NCBI RefSeq assembly: GCF_964204645.1
Contig: NC_134033.1
Location: 5,676,231-5,740,230, forward strand
Length of the DNA stretch: 64,000 nucleotides
Source: Tubulanus polymorphus
Taxonomy: Eukaryota > Nemertea > Palaeonemertea > Tubulaniformes > Tubulanidae
Direction of reading: 5' to 3'
The first letter of the stretch is position 1; each line of letters begins with the position of its first letter. Both the position numbers and the translations under genes were made by a program. This document shows positions 22,100-34,770 of this stretch, in pieces. Below the pieces are notes generated by a model. That model was not told where the DNA came from and searched no databases. It saw nothing but the letters and a program-made list of their open reading frames with translations.

Positions 22100-22639
22100 C
22101 ACGAATGTTAGAATTCTGTCAAATGTGTATCTGGCCGGTGTATCGGTCGGTATTTATCTAAAATTCTGTTTACAGTCGGGTCGGAAGAAGAACAGATGCC
22201 ATTTGATAAATCTATGCGGCTATCTGCTTCGTGATAATCCGATGTCAAACGGCCAGGTGCCAGTCAGGCAATCCTAACGTCGCGTGGCCCTATACGTTAT
22301 TAAATCGTGATTAAAACCGATAAAATATCTAAATGTATTGTCACAATATTTCGCCTCGTAGATTGTGGAATATTCGAACGTGGACTCATTAACGAAAATA
22401 CGAGTGATTTGACAAATGCAATTCTCTTTGATAAATTTACTACCAAAGCCCTCAAACTAGAATATATATCTTAATTGCTCACAAAAGTACATTTGCTTAG
22501 AGCAATTCCGAGGGCGTGCTCATGGACTTTATTCAGGACACAAAACGTTTGCGTGCTCTGCGATAGAATTATTCAGAGGGTGAAGTTACCATTGTAATTA
22601 AAAATAAAGCCTAAATACCAAAAATTATCAACTACTTCG

Positions 22640-23160
22640 ATACGATGGCCGTTTAAGATTTCATTTATGGTCGGCGGCGACCTTTCCTTTTGTCAAAAAT
22701 CATGACCTTCGTTTTATCATAATTAATGTTTATAAGCCATTTCTGGCAGTATTCAGCCATATTATTTGCTGAGAGCTAAAGGTTGCCTGGGTTCTCGGCC
22801 GAGAACTCGGTATCATCAGCATACATTAGCACGAATAGTTTAAGCATATATAATTGTCATTTCTAAGAAAATTGATACTAGGGCAACCTTCGTTTAATAG
22901 ATATTGTTCCATGCCATAAAAAATATAGAAAATAATATCGGAGAAAGGTTTTCTCCCTGTCTGAAGCCCATAAAGGATTCAAAGAAGTCAGATGTCTCCC
23001 CATTAACTTTAACACAATACTATGCATTTTCGTATATTTTAAAGATTACGTTGAGAATTTAACCAGTGGTTCCTGAGGTTATTAGTTTGTGCCAAAGAGC
23101 TTTTCGGTTCATAGTGTCAAAACATTTTTGAAAATCTATAAACATAATTTCAACAATAGA
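22640..23160 (-). pseudogene. Decayed LINE family 1 reverse transcriptase fragment
   Basis: On the minus strand the sequence reads FIDFQKCFDTMNRKALWHKL, then VNGETSDFFESFMGFRQGEN and LSPILFSI, interrupted by several stops and shifts. These match motifs A and B of the intact ORF at 1-2016 (FIDYRKAFDSIW, FESFKGLRQGEN). Both ends of the element are missing. Confidence 0.8.
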
Positions 23161-23469
23161 CCTTCGTTTGCAACACTAGCGTTAAACGTTCCTAAATTGT
23201 ACCTCCCTTTACCGAGTGGTTTCTTCCCGTAACGCTTAACATAACAACCTGAAGAAAATGCGGAAAGCGTGGACGTGTTTTGAAAGTCACGCACACACGT
23301 GTTGATGACAGAAGACGTTTGTTACGCGGTACTGCAAAAAATGACGCAACTTCACATTTCGTACGGTTCAATTTTTACGACTCGAATTCAATTAACGGCG
23401 ACACATTTTTTGAGTAAACACAAAGCAACTCGATTTGTTAGCGTCAAATGAAGTTGATGATCTCATATC

Positions 23470-23528
23470 TATAAAAGTGCCAGTCGCCACAAGGAACGTC
23501 GCCATCTTTTCCTCGAATGGCACAGGAG
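23470..23528 (+). promoter_or_regulatory. TATA box and non-coding first exon of oxidase B
   Basis: TATAAAAG at 23470-23477 is followed by a short leader ending ATGGCACAGGAG before GTAAGT (donor at 23529). An acceptor (TTTTTTTCAG) just before AAATAAACACCATG at 24001 completes the intron. Oxidase C has the same arrangement with similar leader sequence (GCCATCTTTTCCTCGAATGGCA here, ACCATCTTCACTCGGATGGCA there), which supports both. Confidence 0.65.
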
Positions 23529-23834
23529 GTAAGTGGGGTATTCATAATCTCGATTCACTATCGGTGATCTCCTGCGGAGAGGTAACATCCGAAAAGCTAC
23601 TAGCCGCTCGGGGTTCAATTTCACGAAAGAAGTTTAACTAAAATTGTCGGTGTAATTACCATTGGTTACCTTATTGAGTACAACAATTCAACTTAACTGC
23701 AGATTTAAGCTTACACTTTTCATGAGACCGACCACAGGAGTCATCGGTCGGGCAATGTATCAATTTACTACTCGAGGAGAGGAGATCGGGGTGAGTTTGC
23801 AACCCCTTTGAGACTACGGTAATGTACGGCATTC

Positions 23835-23905
23835 GAACCCACGACATGGATTTGCTGAGTCGAACGGTCTAGCCACTCTCTAGCTCACACAGCTCCTCTT
23901 ATCAA
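23835..23905 (-). repeat. tRNA-like SINE head
   Basis: On the minus strand GAGAGTGGCTAGACCG and GTGGGTTCGAATGCCG stand at A- and B-box positions. It lies in the 5' untranslated intron of oxidase B. Confidence 0.4.
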
Positions 23906-24000
23906 CCAACTCCTTACTGCTGTTGTCAGGGTCATTGGGATCAGTTATTTCAGTTGGACATTATTGAAACGAATGTATCTTTTTTTCAGAAATAAACACC

Positions 24001-26657
24001 ATGTATTTCTACTGTTTAATTCTGCACGCTTTAGTGCTGGCTAGCGCCGCCATGCGCTCGTACGTGAGTGATGTATACGGTAAGATATTTTTTTTGGTGG
24101 AAATATTTGAATCTCGAATTTTTGAACGGTCGAGAAGTGAGAATAGTAACGCATAGTGGGTTTTGTATTGAATCGTTTGTAAAGCTGTTAAAAACGAGAA
24201 GGAACATGAAATAAAAATCACGTTATTGAATTTTTAGAGTTTTGGTCCTTGATCACATTTGACCATGTTTTAAATATTACAGAGCCTATTTACGCGAGAC
24301 CATGCAGAAGGTCGGATACGGAATGCGTCTTTACGCTCGAGGTAGTGGAGTCGCTGACGATGGTTTATCGGCGAAGCCTGCTCTTCTCTTACCAAGGCAA
24401 ACTCTACCCATGGAACGTGAATCCTACTGCCCCGGGTGCTCAGCCAGTCGATCCGGCGAACGTGGTCGTATCGGACGCCTACTACGTCCCGATCCGAATG
24501 CTGACGTTCAACGGTACGGTCCCGGGACCCATACTCGAAGCGTGGGGAGACCAGACGATAATCATCAACGTCATTAACAGAGATATATCCGAAGCGATAT
24601 CCGTCCATTGGCACGGGCTGCATCAAAGGAATTCGGGATGGTACGACGGTATCCCGTGGTTGACTCAGTGTCCCCAACTGCCGGGAGAGATATTCACGCA
24701 ACGTTTCAAGGCATTCCCGTACGGTACATTTTGGTATCACTCGCACGTCGGCATACAGCTTTCCGATTCTCTTTACGGAGCTTTGATTATCCATCACAAA
24801 GATGAGGCACCAAAAGTAGCCGGGGATTTCAACGTGATGTTCGCCGATGTGAATCACCACGTCATAGGCAACGCCTGGTTCTTGTATCTGGCCAACCGAG
24901 TATGGGATCACCTGGCTGCGAAGTACAACGAACCGGAAATGGCTCAACGCTACCAATCGCTTATAATCAACGGTAGGGGGCGTTTCTTTTCGAATGCCGG
25001 CGTCGCACTGACGCATGGTCCGCTATCGGAGTTCGAGGTCGTTCAAGGAAATCTGTACAGATTCCGCGTACACGGCTCGCAAGCGTCGACGTTCGTGAAA
25101 TTCTCAATCGACGGCCACCGACTGCAGGTAGTAGCGACAGACGGCCGCGACCTGAAACCTCAGTGGGTAACTCACGTTGTGGTGGCGCCTGGTGAGAGGT
25201 ACGATGTACTAGTCGTAGCCGACCAGCCAGTCGGTAATTACTGGGTTCGTGGTTTCAACGGAAAACACGGTTTGGCTATCCTACGTTATCACGGAGCTAA
25301 TCCTCACGTCGAACCGACTACGACAGGTCACCCGTGCAACGCGGCCAGCAAGTGCGTCGTATACAATTGTGAAGTAACGGACCACGGCGTTCCGTTCCAA
25401 GAGTGCATCACGTTCGATCGTATGAGGTCTATGAACGTACCGCCGGTTCCCGGACGTCACAACGAACGAATCAAAGAGAGCTTCTTCAATTTCGGCTTCA
25501 AGCAGGGACCGCGCGTCAACGGAAATAAATACCAGATACCCGTGTCGCCGATTCTTACGCAACCCGGCGAAGCCCAGGAAAACCCGTGCTACCAACCGTG
25601 CGCGTCCGGCAGCGTATGCGAGTGTACCTACAACCACCATTTGAAGTTAGGCGAAATACAGCAATTCGTCTTACTCAGTATGGGTACCGGGCGTAGCAGT
25701 CATCCGATTCATTACCACGGACATCATGCCGCCGTCGTGAAAGTTGGCCTTCCTTCAAAAGACGCCCAAGGAAATATAATCGATAATACGGACATCATCT
25801 GCGACGAGACGAGGTACTGTAACTGGCCCAAATGGAGAAATCCCGAATGGGGCGGTAACAACATTCCCGGTTTGAATTTGCATGATCCAGCATCAAAGGT
25901 ATGTGAAAATATTTTTCTGACCGATAAATTCGAGCGGGTTTGAGTTTTGAATAAACGTATTGATTCCAAAACTTCTTCAACCACTTCTAATGTGAGTTTA
26001 TCTCAAAACGATTTAGGTAATCTAAGTAATCTTTGAGCGGAACGAGTATTAAGTTAAGTTGCTTTGGTATATTTCAGGATACCGTGCTCGTACCGGCCGG
26101 TGGTTACGTCATCATCCGTTTCGTGGCTGATAATCCGGGCGCGTGGGGAATGCACTGTCACATCGAACCGCATCTGGTCGCCGGAATGTTCGTCGCTCTG
26201 ATCGAGGGCTTCGAAACGTTCGATTCGTTCGACCTTCCGCCTCATTTCCCAACTTGTCGACATTACACACCAAGGCACTACAGACGTAAGTACGACGATC
26301 ATTTTGTTTTGTTTTCTATTTTCTAATTCTAAATCGTTTCCGATAAAGGAAAAATTTAAAACGAAGTGACGGATCCTTATTCGGATAACCCATTCTTTAA
26401 TTGTTTAGAATATAGTATTTGAACGTCGCTTCAGCATATTTGAATATTTGTTAATCATATTTATATAAACGTTTTTCGAATAAACTGTTTCAGCGCGTGA
26501 GGATAGGAACTACTATGGATTCAACACCGAACACGCCAACGACATGTTCGGAAACAGGAATATGTTTCTCGGACCACACATGGGAGGAGGAGGGGGTGGA
26601 AGAGGAGGTGGAAATGCAGGAGGCGGAGGCGGAGGCGGAGGCGCAGGTGGCTATTAG
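24001..26657 (+). CDS. Multicopper oxidase B (laccase-like), secreted, complete
   Basis: Exons: 24001-24079, 24283-25898, 26078-26285, 26494-26657; 688 residues. Exon 1 is the signal peptide (MYFYCLILHALVLASAA). The core exon holds HWHGLHQR, WYHSHVG and HPIHYHGHHAAVV; the 208-nt exon holds HCHIEPHLVAGMF with an axial Met. The usual Phe after HGHH is Ala here (HHAAVV, against HHFSVV in C), a change next to the copper ligands. The tail exon encodes YYGFNTEHANDMF and then a run of about 25 mostly Gly residues ending GGAGGY. AATAAA is at 26978. Gene C, 3.7 kb downstream, is a near copy (long runs of identical codons), so they are recent tandem duplicates. Likely an extracellular phenol- or catechol-oxidising enzyme; substrate unknown. 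Confidence 0.96.
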
Positions 26658-27490
26658 AGTTATGTTCGACCGATGTACCACAGCACAGTACAGCGCAGCA
26701 TAGCTGCAAATACACAACCGTTTCATTTAAACAAATTATATTTATTGAAGTTTAATTTCTAAAGAAATTCTGTAAAGAGTTCCGTCATAACGTACTAAAT
26801 ATTGCATTAAAACATCGTTGTTTATTGATAGTCTCAAAATCTATAACTCATCTGTCGTGACTATTGATGGCGAATTCTGCTTATCGGTAAACTTTAGTTG
26901 CTTTATTTCCCTTCTCGTGATCTTGGATCTCGTTTTTTTCTGTTTATTTTTTTAATTTATTCGCGTGCTGTGTGGCTAATAAACGCTTATGAAGCATAAA
27001 CCAGACAGGTTCCTCTTAATTTCTTTTGTTCTCAGCAAATTCGGAATTCGAATCGTATTCTTGTTTTTCTCCGGAAGCATCGCCTAATCATTTCAGTGGG
27101 ATTTCTTTCTTATTGATAATGAATTCTACGTGGAAAGTTGATTTTCCTTTAACAATCAAAATCGCTTTCATTGTCTCGTAGGCGGGACTATCATTTTGTT
27201 GACGACATACGTACACTTAGAATAACTTAGAATTATTTGGAAATATCTATTGGGACTGAATATAATTATAAGACGACTTCAGCAACATGACGTCTTTTCT
27301 GATGATGTCTTGAACAAGTACTCACCGTATAGTCTCGACTGGGAGAACGATCAAGATTTTCGCTTTGTCCCATAAAAAAACTGTTTAAGAATCGTTGCCA
27401 TTACCAGAGATGCGTGAATTAGCCGAATCATACATTCGAGATTCTGTAGATTAATCATTGGCAACACAATAAATCTCTTCTATAACCTGT
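26658..27490. other. 3' untranslated region of oxidase B and intergenic DNA
   Basis: The 3' untranslated region runs to about 27000 (AATAAA at 26978-26983). After it I see nothing that I can name. Confidence 0.5.
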
Positions 27491-27499
27491 TTTTGGTGA

Positions 27500-28010
27500 T
27501 CTGGGGTTTTTCCCAGTTCTCAATGATGTACTTTTATCAGCAATTAAATTCTGGATGTCCATAATGACGGGTAATCCTAATAGTTTAGTTTATCAGAGTC
27601 TCCTCGATATGTATAGGGGTGCCAGCAATAATAACTGTAATTTTATAACGGGCATTAAGACTTAACTCGCGCATCTGAATTATAATAACCTGTTGGAAAA
27701 TCTAGGTGCCTGTAGCAATCCTGATTATATTCTAAGTAACATCAAATCCAAATTACAAGACAATTTCTGATTGACGTATCGAAATATTCACTCTACTTGG
27801 CGTTTCGTTCACTACTTATTTGTTCATTATCATCCATATATGTCTTACACCAATCTACTCAATTGTCTAAAAAGGCTTTCCGTTTCCTTCCGTATCATTC
27901 TCTACTTTCTTCTTTCGACCCGTTTTATTGGGTGCTTGCTTTAGTGACCTTTGAGGCTTTGCCAGGCACACACTCAAGAGAACTTCGGGCATCGCTTGAC
28001 TGACAGCTTG
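27500..28010 (+). pseudogene. Decayed LINE fragment (connection region)
   Basis: Broken frames on the plus strand read AIKFWMSIMTGNPNSLVYQS, then NCNFITGIKT, YNNLLENLGACSNPDYILSN and YRNIHSTWRF. The order resembles the KFW...SLLY...NWL...LL.NLG region after the reverse transcriptase of LINE family 1 (LKFWSKLLNN, LKCIKNTLESNGLGD). Stops interrupt it. The match is by pattern only. Confidence 0.4.
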
Positions 28011-28369
28011 TGTCATATATCAAAGAAGATCTAACTTACGTTGAATCGACTAATCAATCATTCTACGATAACTAGTTCATTCCCTGAAAAGTTTTTTTGC
28101 GGATCTATCTGACTCAACTTGTCGAGTAGACGCCGCCTATACCGGTACGTTTGACATTTATGTACTGAATTAAGCGGTTACTGGTTTTCAGAACTGCTAA
28201 ATCATAAATGGATGGAAAACATGGATTTACTGAACCTAACGGCAGTCTAAATTCAAATGGTATATAACACTTATAGCTCCTTTCATTTCTTATGATCGTC
28301 ATATAGCGAATCACTGAGGGTTTCTTGCTACACAAGACTAACTCATTCACTGGGTTACCCACCGCGGTA

Positions 28370-28760
28370 CTGTGGCGATAGAGGATTCCACTTATGGCAG
28401 GCAAGGATTCACCAGGTGTCCTTAGTAGATAGTTGGTCTTCCGCCTTATATATCTTCTAGATTTCATTTTAAATAGAACGAATCTTTCTCTAAAATGAAT
28501 TATGAAAATTTAACCGATATCTGAGTAGAAATCTAAATTCGTCATATATTTGGTGGGTGCTGTGGTGGGTACATGGATCCGGATGTCTAAAAATTCAGTT
28601 CAAAGTTCACTGAAAATGAACTAATTTTGACACCTACATCTCGTCACGCCATCTGGTGGGACAGTTAGTGTTTCGGGTTCCCCATTTGAGGGAACAAGAG
28701 TGAGTAGGGTATTTCAAATACATGATATGGTGACATAATAATCGATTAGTAAGTGAGTGA
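28370..28760. repeat. Dispersed ~300-bp repeat family
   Basis: Shares AAAATGAACTAATTTTGACA and GCCATCTGGTGGGA with 61540-61790 and 63320-63540, and the GGCAATAGAGGATTCCACTT edge words with 19523-19735. It shows no coding potential. Confidence 0.6.
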
Positions 28761-28769
28761 GCGGATATG

Positions 28770-29740
28770 TAATTACAGAAAAACAAAATAAAATCAACTT
28801 AATTGGCCTACCAAAGTAACATTAATCAAAGCATAACATATTATGAGTGAGTTGATTATTCATGAGAGCAATTACAGATAATAATATTGAACGACAGATG
28901 ATAAGAATGACAAATCCGAGGAAACAAGTCCACATATAATTGTGTAGATAGTTAGGTAGTACGTTCTGAAGCGAGACATAAACGTGGCAGAAAACCCGTT
29001 ATCGCAACTCTGGCATTACACCTTTTATCTCGTTGCAATGGAGGGTATATGTGTCATTACTCGTTTATTTCGGTAAAGGGACGAAGGGAAAGGCTTTCAA
29101 ATAGCCTGGTAGTGGGATAGCCACACTTAGAAGTTGGGAGCAAATATTAAGTTCAAAACCCGCTGTTTGCAGAATTTGAAAGGTTAGAATCGTATTTAAT
29201 TTGAGAATTATAAACAAAAAATCTGCTTTTGACCCACGTTTCTGACTACCTCTAGAGACGATTGTCATGTGTGTAACAGCTAACAATCGTGTCTCTAAAG
29301 CGAGCGCGAAACGTCGTGTATTTTGTATTTAAGAACTGATAAATAATTTTCGATTTTAACCTTTAAAATTCTCTAATGGGTTATAAACGTAAACAGCATT
29401 ATATATACCGAATGCAATTCTGGATCGTTCGAAGTAAGTAGCGTAGCTCGCTAGCGTATTTCTCCGGATGATCATTTGTATTCACGCTGAAGTTTCTTTT
29501 AGTGATTCTTTCGTCGTAATGACATCGCATGACACGATGAAAAGATCTTAAAAAAATGTGAAAGCGAGTTTTTGAACGCAGGTGCGGCAGACGCGGTATT
29601 CGAGATGATACGTCACTTCCCATAGCACCTAAACTCGGTAGTTCTCTTTGTGAGGTACGAATCCAATTAAAAACGACACGTGCTTTTGATGTGTTTTTTA
29701 TGATAACAAAAGACGCTCAATTAGTACACGTCGATCGGGT
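28770..29740. other. Intergenic stretch upstream of oxidase C
   Basis: AT-rich sequence without a supportable exon. Several minus-strand ORFs of about 70 codons have no recognisable content. Confidence 0.45.
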
Positions 29741-29755
29741 CGACGATCTCGGAGT

Positions 29756-29813
29756 AATAAAAACCGCGGTTTCCACATCGGACATCACCATCTTCACTCG
29801 GATGGCATTGAAG
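29756..29813 (+). promoter_or_regulatory. TATA-like box and non-coding first exon of oxidase C
   Basis: TAATAAAAA near 29756 is followed by a leader ending GGATGGCATTGAAG before GTAAGT (donor at 29814). The matching acceptor is TTCTTTTCAG at 30314. The arrangement and part of the sequence match oxidase B. Confidence 0.6.
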
Positions 29814-30325
29814 GTAAGTGAGAGATATCGATACACAGTAGTGGACTCAGCTTTTGTCTCGGTATAGCTTTAGACCCGAAAGCGGACAATTCCGACTAAA
29901 AATTTCTTTGATTCTATGAAAGAATCATTTTGTTCAATTTTCAACTGGATATGTTGACAATGTAAAATTTGAAATAGTTACTGTGGGTTGAAGACTCACC
30001 AATACTGAAAGGTCTACTGAAGTTCCTTGGTTCTTTGAAAGCTTCCAATTCGCGTCTACGAAGTGTATGTAAAACTCCTATCCTGGAGATTGAAAGCATT
30101 TATCTATCCATTGCATCGGGTTGACAGAATTCCGATGTTAAAAACATCATATTGAGTAACTTTTTCATATAGTTATGACGATCGATCCCAACCTAACAGG
30201 CGCTGATTTAGGTTTTTTTGTGGATTTTCTTGAAGATAATCTTCCCTATTGGATGTTCCTGTTCAGAAAATATAAAAATTCTTTTCTTTTAAACGAATGC
30301 ATCTTTCTTTTCAGAAATGAACGCC

Positions 30326-33300
30326 ATGTATTTCTACTGTTTGGTATTGTACGCTTTTGTGCTCACCAGCGCCGCCTTTCGGCACTCGTACGTGGGTGAC
30401 GTATACGGTAAGAATTGTTACGACATCTACCAGTCAAATAGATACCAGAGGGTCAATCCCTACTCTAAATTGAAAGAGAGATGTTATGTAGAACCAGCTT
30501 TTATATTGAAGTCATCTAGAATAAGAATGTAACTCAATAGTAACTCGTTGTAATTATGACTAAATCGTTCGCACCACAGGACACGACGATTCCAATTTTA
30601 GCTTAACAATAATAATGATATTAATGATTTATTTTCTGATATATATATATATATATTGCCGTATTAATTGAATGTATTAATTGAATTAAAACATAAGAAT
30701 CATTTGGACTCGGTAAAAAATTGAAAAATTAAGTAGATATAAAATGTAACCACACTTCAAATGTTCTTCTAAAAGAGTACGCTTAAGAGCATCAATGGAC
30801 GGGCTTTTCCGACATTTTAGTTATAGAATTCCATGTAGAATTCCAGGTAAATTTTCGTGAGTTTTAAAAGCTCTATTTCTATCAACCTTAGACTTTATTT
30901 TTGTCTATTACAGAACCTATTCATTCTAGACCATGTAGAAAGACGGATAAGCAATGCGTCTTTACCCTCGAGGTAGTGGAAACGCTGACGATGGTTTATC
31001 GGCGAACCCTGCTGTTTGCTTATCAAGGTAACCTCTACCCATGGAACGTGAATCCTACTGCCCCGGGAGCTCAACCAGTCGATCCCGCAAGTGTTGTCGT
31101 ATCGGACGGCTACTTCGCGCCTGTACGAATGTTGACGTTCAACGGCACGGTTCCGGGACCGGTGCTCGAAGCGTGGGAGGACCAAGAACTCATCATCAAC
31201 GTACACAACAAGGATATCTCCGAAGCGATATCCGTTCATTGGCACGGCTTGCATCAGAGGAATTCGGGATGGTATGACGGTATCCCGTGGTTGACTCAGT
31301 GTCCCCAACTGCCGGGAGAGATCTTCACGCAACGGATGAAAGCCTACCCGGGAGGTTCGTTTTGGTATCACTCGCACGTCGGCATACAGCTTTCCGATTC
31401 TCTTTACGGAGCTTTGATCATCCATCCGAAGAAAGGCGAACATCCAGTAGCCGGAGATTTCAACGTGATGTTCGGCGACGTAAACCACGACGTCATAGGC
31501 AACGCTTGGTATTTGTATCTGACCAACCGAGTCTGGAATCACCTGGCGGCGAAATACAACGACCCGGAAATGGCACAACGCTACCATTCTCTTACGATAA
31601 ACGGCAGAGGGCGCTACTTTTCACTGTCCGATGTAGCGATAACGCAAAGTCCGCTGTCGGAGTTCGATGTCGTTCGAGGTAAATTGTACAGGTTCCGCGT
31701 GCACGGTTCGCAAGCGTCGACGTTCGTGAAATTCTCGATCGACGGCCACCGACTGAAAGTAGTAGCGACGGACGGCCGCGATGTGAAACCTTGTTGGGTA
31801 TCGCACGTGATAGTGACACCTGGTGAGAGATACGATGTACTAGTCTTAGCCGACCAGCCAGTCGGTAACTACTGGGTTCGCGGTTTCAACGGAAAACACG
31901 GTTTGGCCATTTTACGATACCAAGGCGCGAATCCTAACGCCGATCCGATTACGGTACCGCACCAATGTGCACCGGCCAGCAAATGCGTTGTATACAACTG
32001 CGACGTACCGGATTACGCCGTGCCGTTCCAAGAGTGCATCACATTCGATCGTATGAGATCCACGAACGTGCCGCCGGTTCCCGGACGTCACCACGGACGA
32101 ATCAGAGAAAGCTTCTTCAATTTCGGCTTCAAGCAGGGACCGCGCGTCAACGGGGTTCGCTACCAAATGCCGGTATCGCCGATTTTGACGCAACCCGGCG
32201 AAGCGCAGGAAAACCCGTGCTACACGCCGTGCAGGTCGTACAACGTTTGCGAGTGTACATACAATCACCATATGAAGCTAGGAGAGATCCAACAGTTCAT
32301 CTTACTCAGCAAAGGTACCGGATTGAGCAGCCATCCGATACATATGCACGGACATCATTTCTCCGTGGTGAAGGTCGGGTTACCGAAGTTGAACAGCACC
32401 GGTCAATTCGCAGGCGAAAATGATGATATCGTCTGCGACGAGGATAACTACTGCAACAGACCGAGGTGGAGAAATCCTAAATGGGGCGGCAACAACATCC
32501 CTGGTTTAAATCTGAATGATCCACCATCGAAGGTTCGTATTTAATTAGGCACCTAAGTTAATTTTTGATAAATCTTGACGACTTAGGAAAAGTTACCTAG
32601 GTTTTCTAGATATAAAACGTAAACCTGAAGAAAGTTACATCGAGTATAAGATTCTTGCAGCACTTCTCCTTAGCTAGTATTTCACGAGAACTACAGATAA
32701 ATCCCGTTGCATTACAAGCTATGTAACCACCGACCAAGTGGACTTGTCCTAGTAGTCTACTAGCTTCCCCACCTTTTTTCATGTTCGAAACTCGGGTTCA
32801 ATTTCCGGTCAGTGCGAATAAGTGACTGTCAATTTGTAATCAATACAGTGGGAACATGGAAAATGTGACGTCATAACGTATTTGTCATCGCAAAAAACTG
32901 TATTTCATTCAATTCGAATGAGATTTGGCCTATCAACTCTCAGAGAAATGTTTGCGCTAAGTAAGCATTGAAATAACGAACTCCTCAACTGCACTTCGTA
33001 TCAAATGTTGAACACACCTTCCATTTCAGGATACGGTTCTAATTCCGAGGGGCGGCTATGTCATCATCCGTTTCAAGTCCGATAATCCGGGCGCGTGGGG
33101 AATGCACTGTCACATCGAACCGCACGTGAACGCCGGTATGTTCGTCGCCCTGATCGAGGGCTTCGAACGATTCCATTCATTCGATATTCCTCCGAAATTC
33201 CCAACTTGTCGGCATTACACACCAAGGCATTACAGACGTGAGTATGAAAATCCTTCTTGTTTCTTAAATCGTAAGTTGCCAATTGTAGGTAAATGTAAGA

Positions 33301-33669
33301 TCAACAATTCTGGCCATTGTTTCAGTAACTGTTCAACATGTCATTTGTATTGTTAGACATATCATTTAGATATTTGGAACATTCTTGCTCAGAGCTGCAT
33401 CTATCAAAGGCTTCGTACATGTTTTGAACTAATTTTTCGAATCTTGTTCGCCGGAAGTTTTCACGCGAGCCCTTTAAATGCATCGTCTAACCGATACTCT
33501 TCCACTGATTTGCATATCATTTACATATTCAAATGATCGATTAATTTCAGCGTACGAAGATATGGATTATTACGGGTTCAGCAGCGACCATTTCAACGAC
33601 CGCTACGGAAGCACGGATACGTACGACGGTTCAAACGCAGGAGGAAGAGGAGGTGCTGGTGGTTATTAG
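30326..33669 (+). CDS. Multicopper oxidase C (laccase-like), secreted, complete
   Basis: Exons: 30326-30407, 30914-32532, 33030-33237, 33551-33669; 675 residues. The signal peptide is MYFYCLVLYAFVLTSAA. An in-frame ATG three codons upstream (30317) is possible, but paralogue B has TAA-disrupted sequence there, so I chose 30326. Copper motifs are HWHGLHQR, WYHSHVG, HPIHMHGHHFSVV and HCHIEPHVNAGMF; all ligands are present, with an axial Met. The donor of the core exon is GTTCGT, weaker than in the paralogues. The tail exon encodes YYGFSSDHFNDRYGSTDTYD and ends GGRGGAGGY, much shorter than in B. AATAAA is at 33944. It is the closest relative of B; D shares the YEDMDYYG tail start with it. Confidence 0.96.
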
Positions 33670-33679
33670 GAAAACATAC

Positions 33680-34700
33680 TCAACTGACCTGACCGCAATA
33701 CCGCAATACCTCATATCAAACCGCTTCATTAAAACGAAAAGAAATTTTCCGATGGCCGATCAAGTACGCAGAGAATTGCGTCATATATATTTCAATAGCA
33801 AACATCTATAATCGTAAATAATTTCTAGTTCTATCTCTTATCATTTTGCTGTTAGGGAAGATTTCGCTTTTAACTTGGCTATTAAGAAGTTTTCTTTGAT
33901 CTTATTTTCTTCGTGTTAATAATGATTTCGATATTGTGTGGCAAATAAACATAAAGTGTGAAGCGTTAATAGACGATTTCTGATTTTGTTTCTGTTTACA
34001 GTCTCTGTCTGTTTTTCATTTTCCGTGCGTGATATACGAATTGAAATCATCTAAGGAGATTTCGGGGACACGTTGAAATCTCAGGAAAACAATGACCCAT
34101 TCGAGTGTAACGGGGCGCAATCCCGTCCGCAATTCGACACCAGATGTCTGATCGTCCATATTTTACATGCGTTCAATATTTTACCGAAGGCATTCTTCAT
34201 TGAATCGTAACGTGCAAACGCATGAAACACAAATAATTGAAATATCAAGAAACTCGAAACATCAGACATTAGACACTTTATCATCAGCGAACTTTTAAGA
34301 ATTGATCATTATAATTGAAAATGAATGAACTACAAATACCAGACATTAGACATTTTATCAGCACTTCATATTGTCATTATTATACGTTATTAATGTATAT
34401 ATGTAATGCAATAATTTGACTAATAGGAAAATATCAATATCGACTAAAACATTGTCCCACAATAATCTCCATGTTTGGCAACCATATTTCCCTATGATTT
34501 CTAAAGAACACCGGTGATTTTCATGATTTCATGCTACAAATAGATTTGCGAAGTTTTTAAAAAGGAACACTAGTATACAGATCGTATTCTAATACTAGGA
34601 GATCAGAATCTTGTACGCGCGAACTCTATTAATCAGAAGCGAAGATCCGGTCCAACGTGGTTTATCAGTTCAAACGTGACCTTCGCTATCGCATCAACCC
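33680..34700. other. 3' untranslated region of oxidase C and intergenic DNA
   Basis: AATAAA at 33944-33949. A diverged unit of the ~110-bp tandem family lies at 34260-34370 (AAATGAACTACAAATACCAG, CATTTTATCAGCAC). No exon is seen. Confidence 0.55.
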
Positions 34701-34770
34701 TGAATCTCAGAGAATAAATACTGACCGTTGGTCATCGGATCTCTAGGATATGGTAAACGAGTAACGTACC

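Noticed and set aside
24270-25016. 248-codon minus ORF over oxidase B (and a similar one at 30895-31587 over C)
   Set aside because: Both are antisense shadows of the conserved, codon-biased oxidase exon; they match each other only because the plus strands do.
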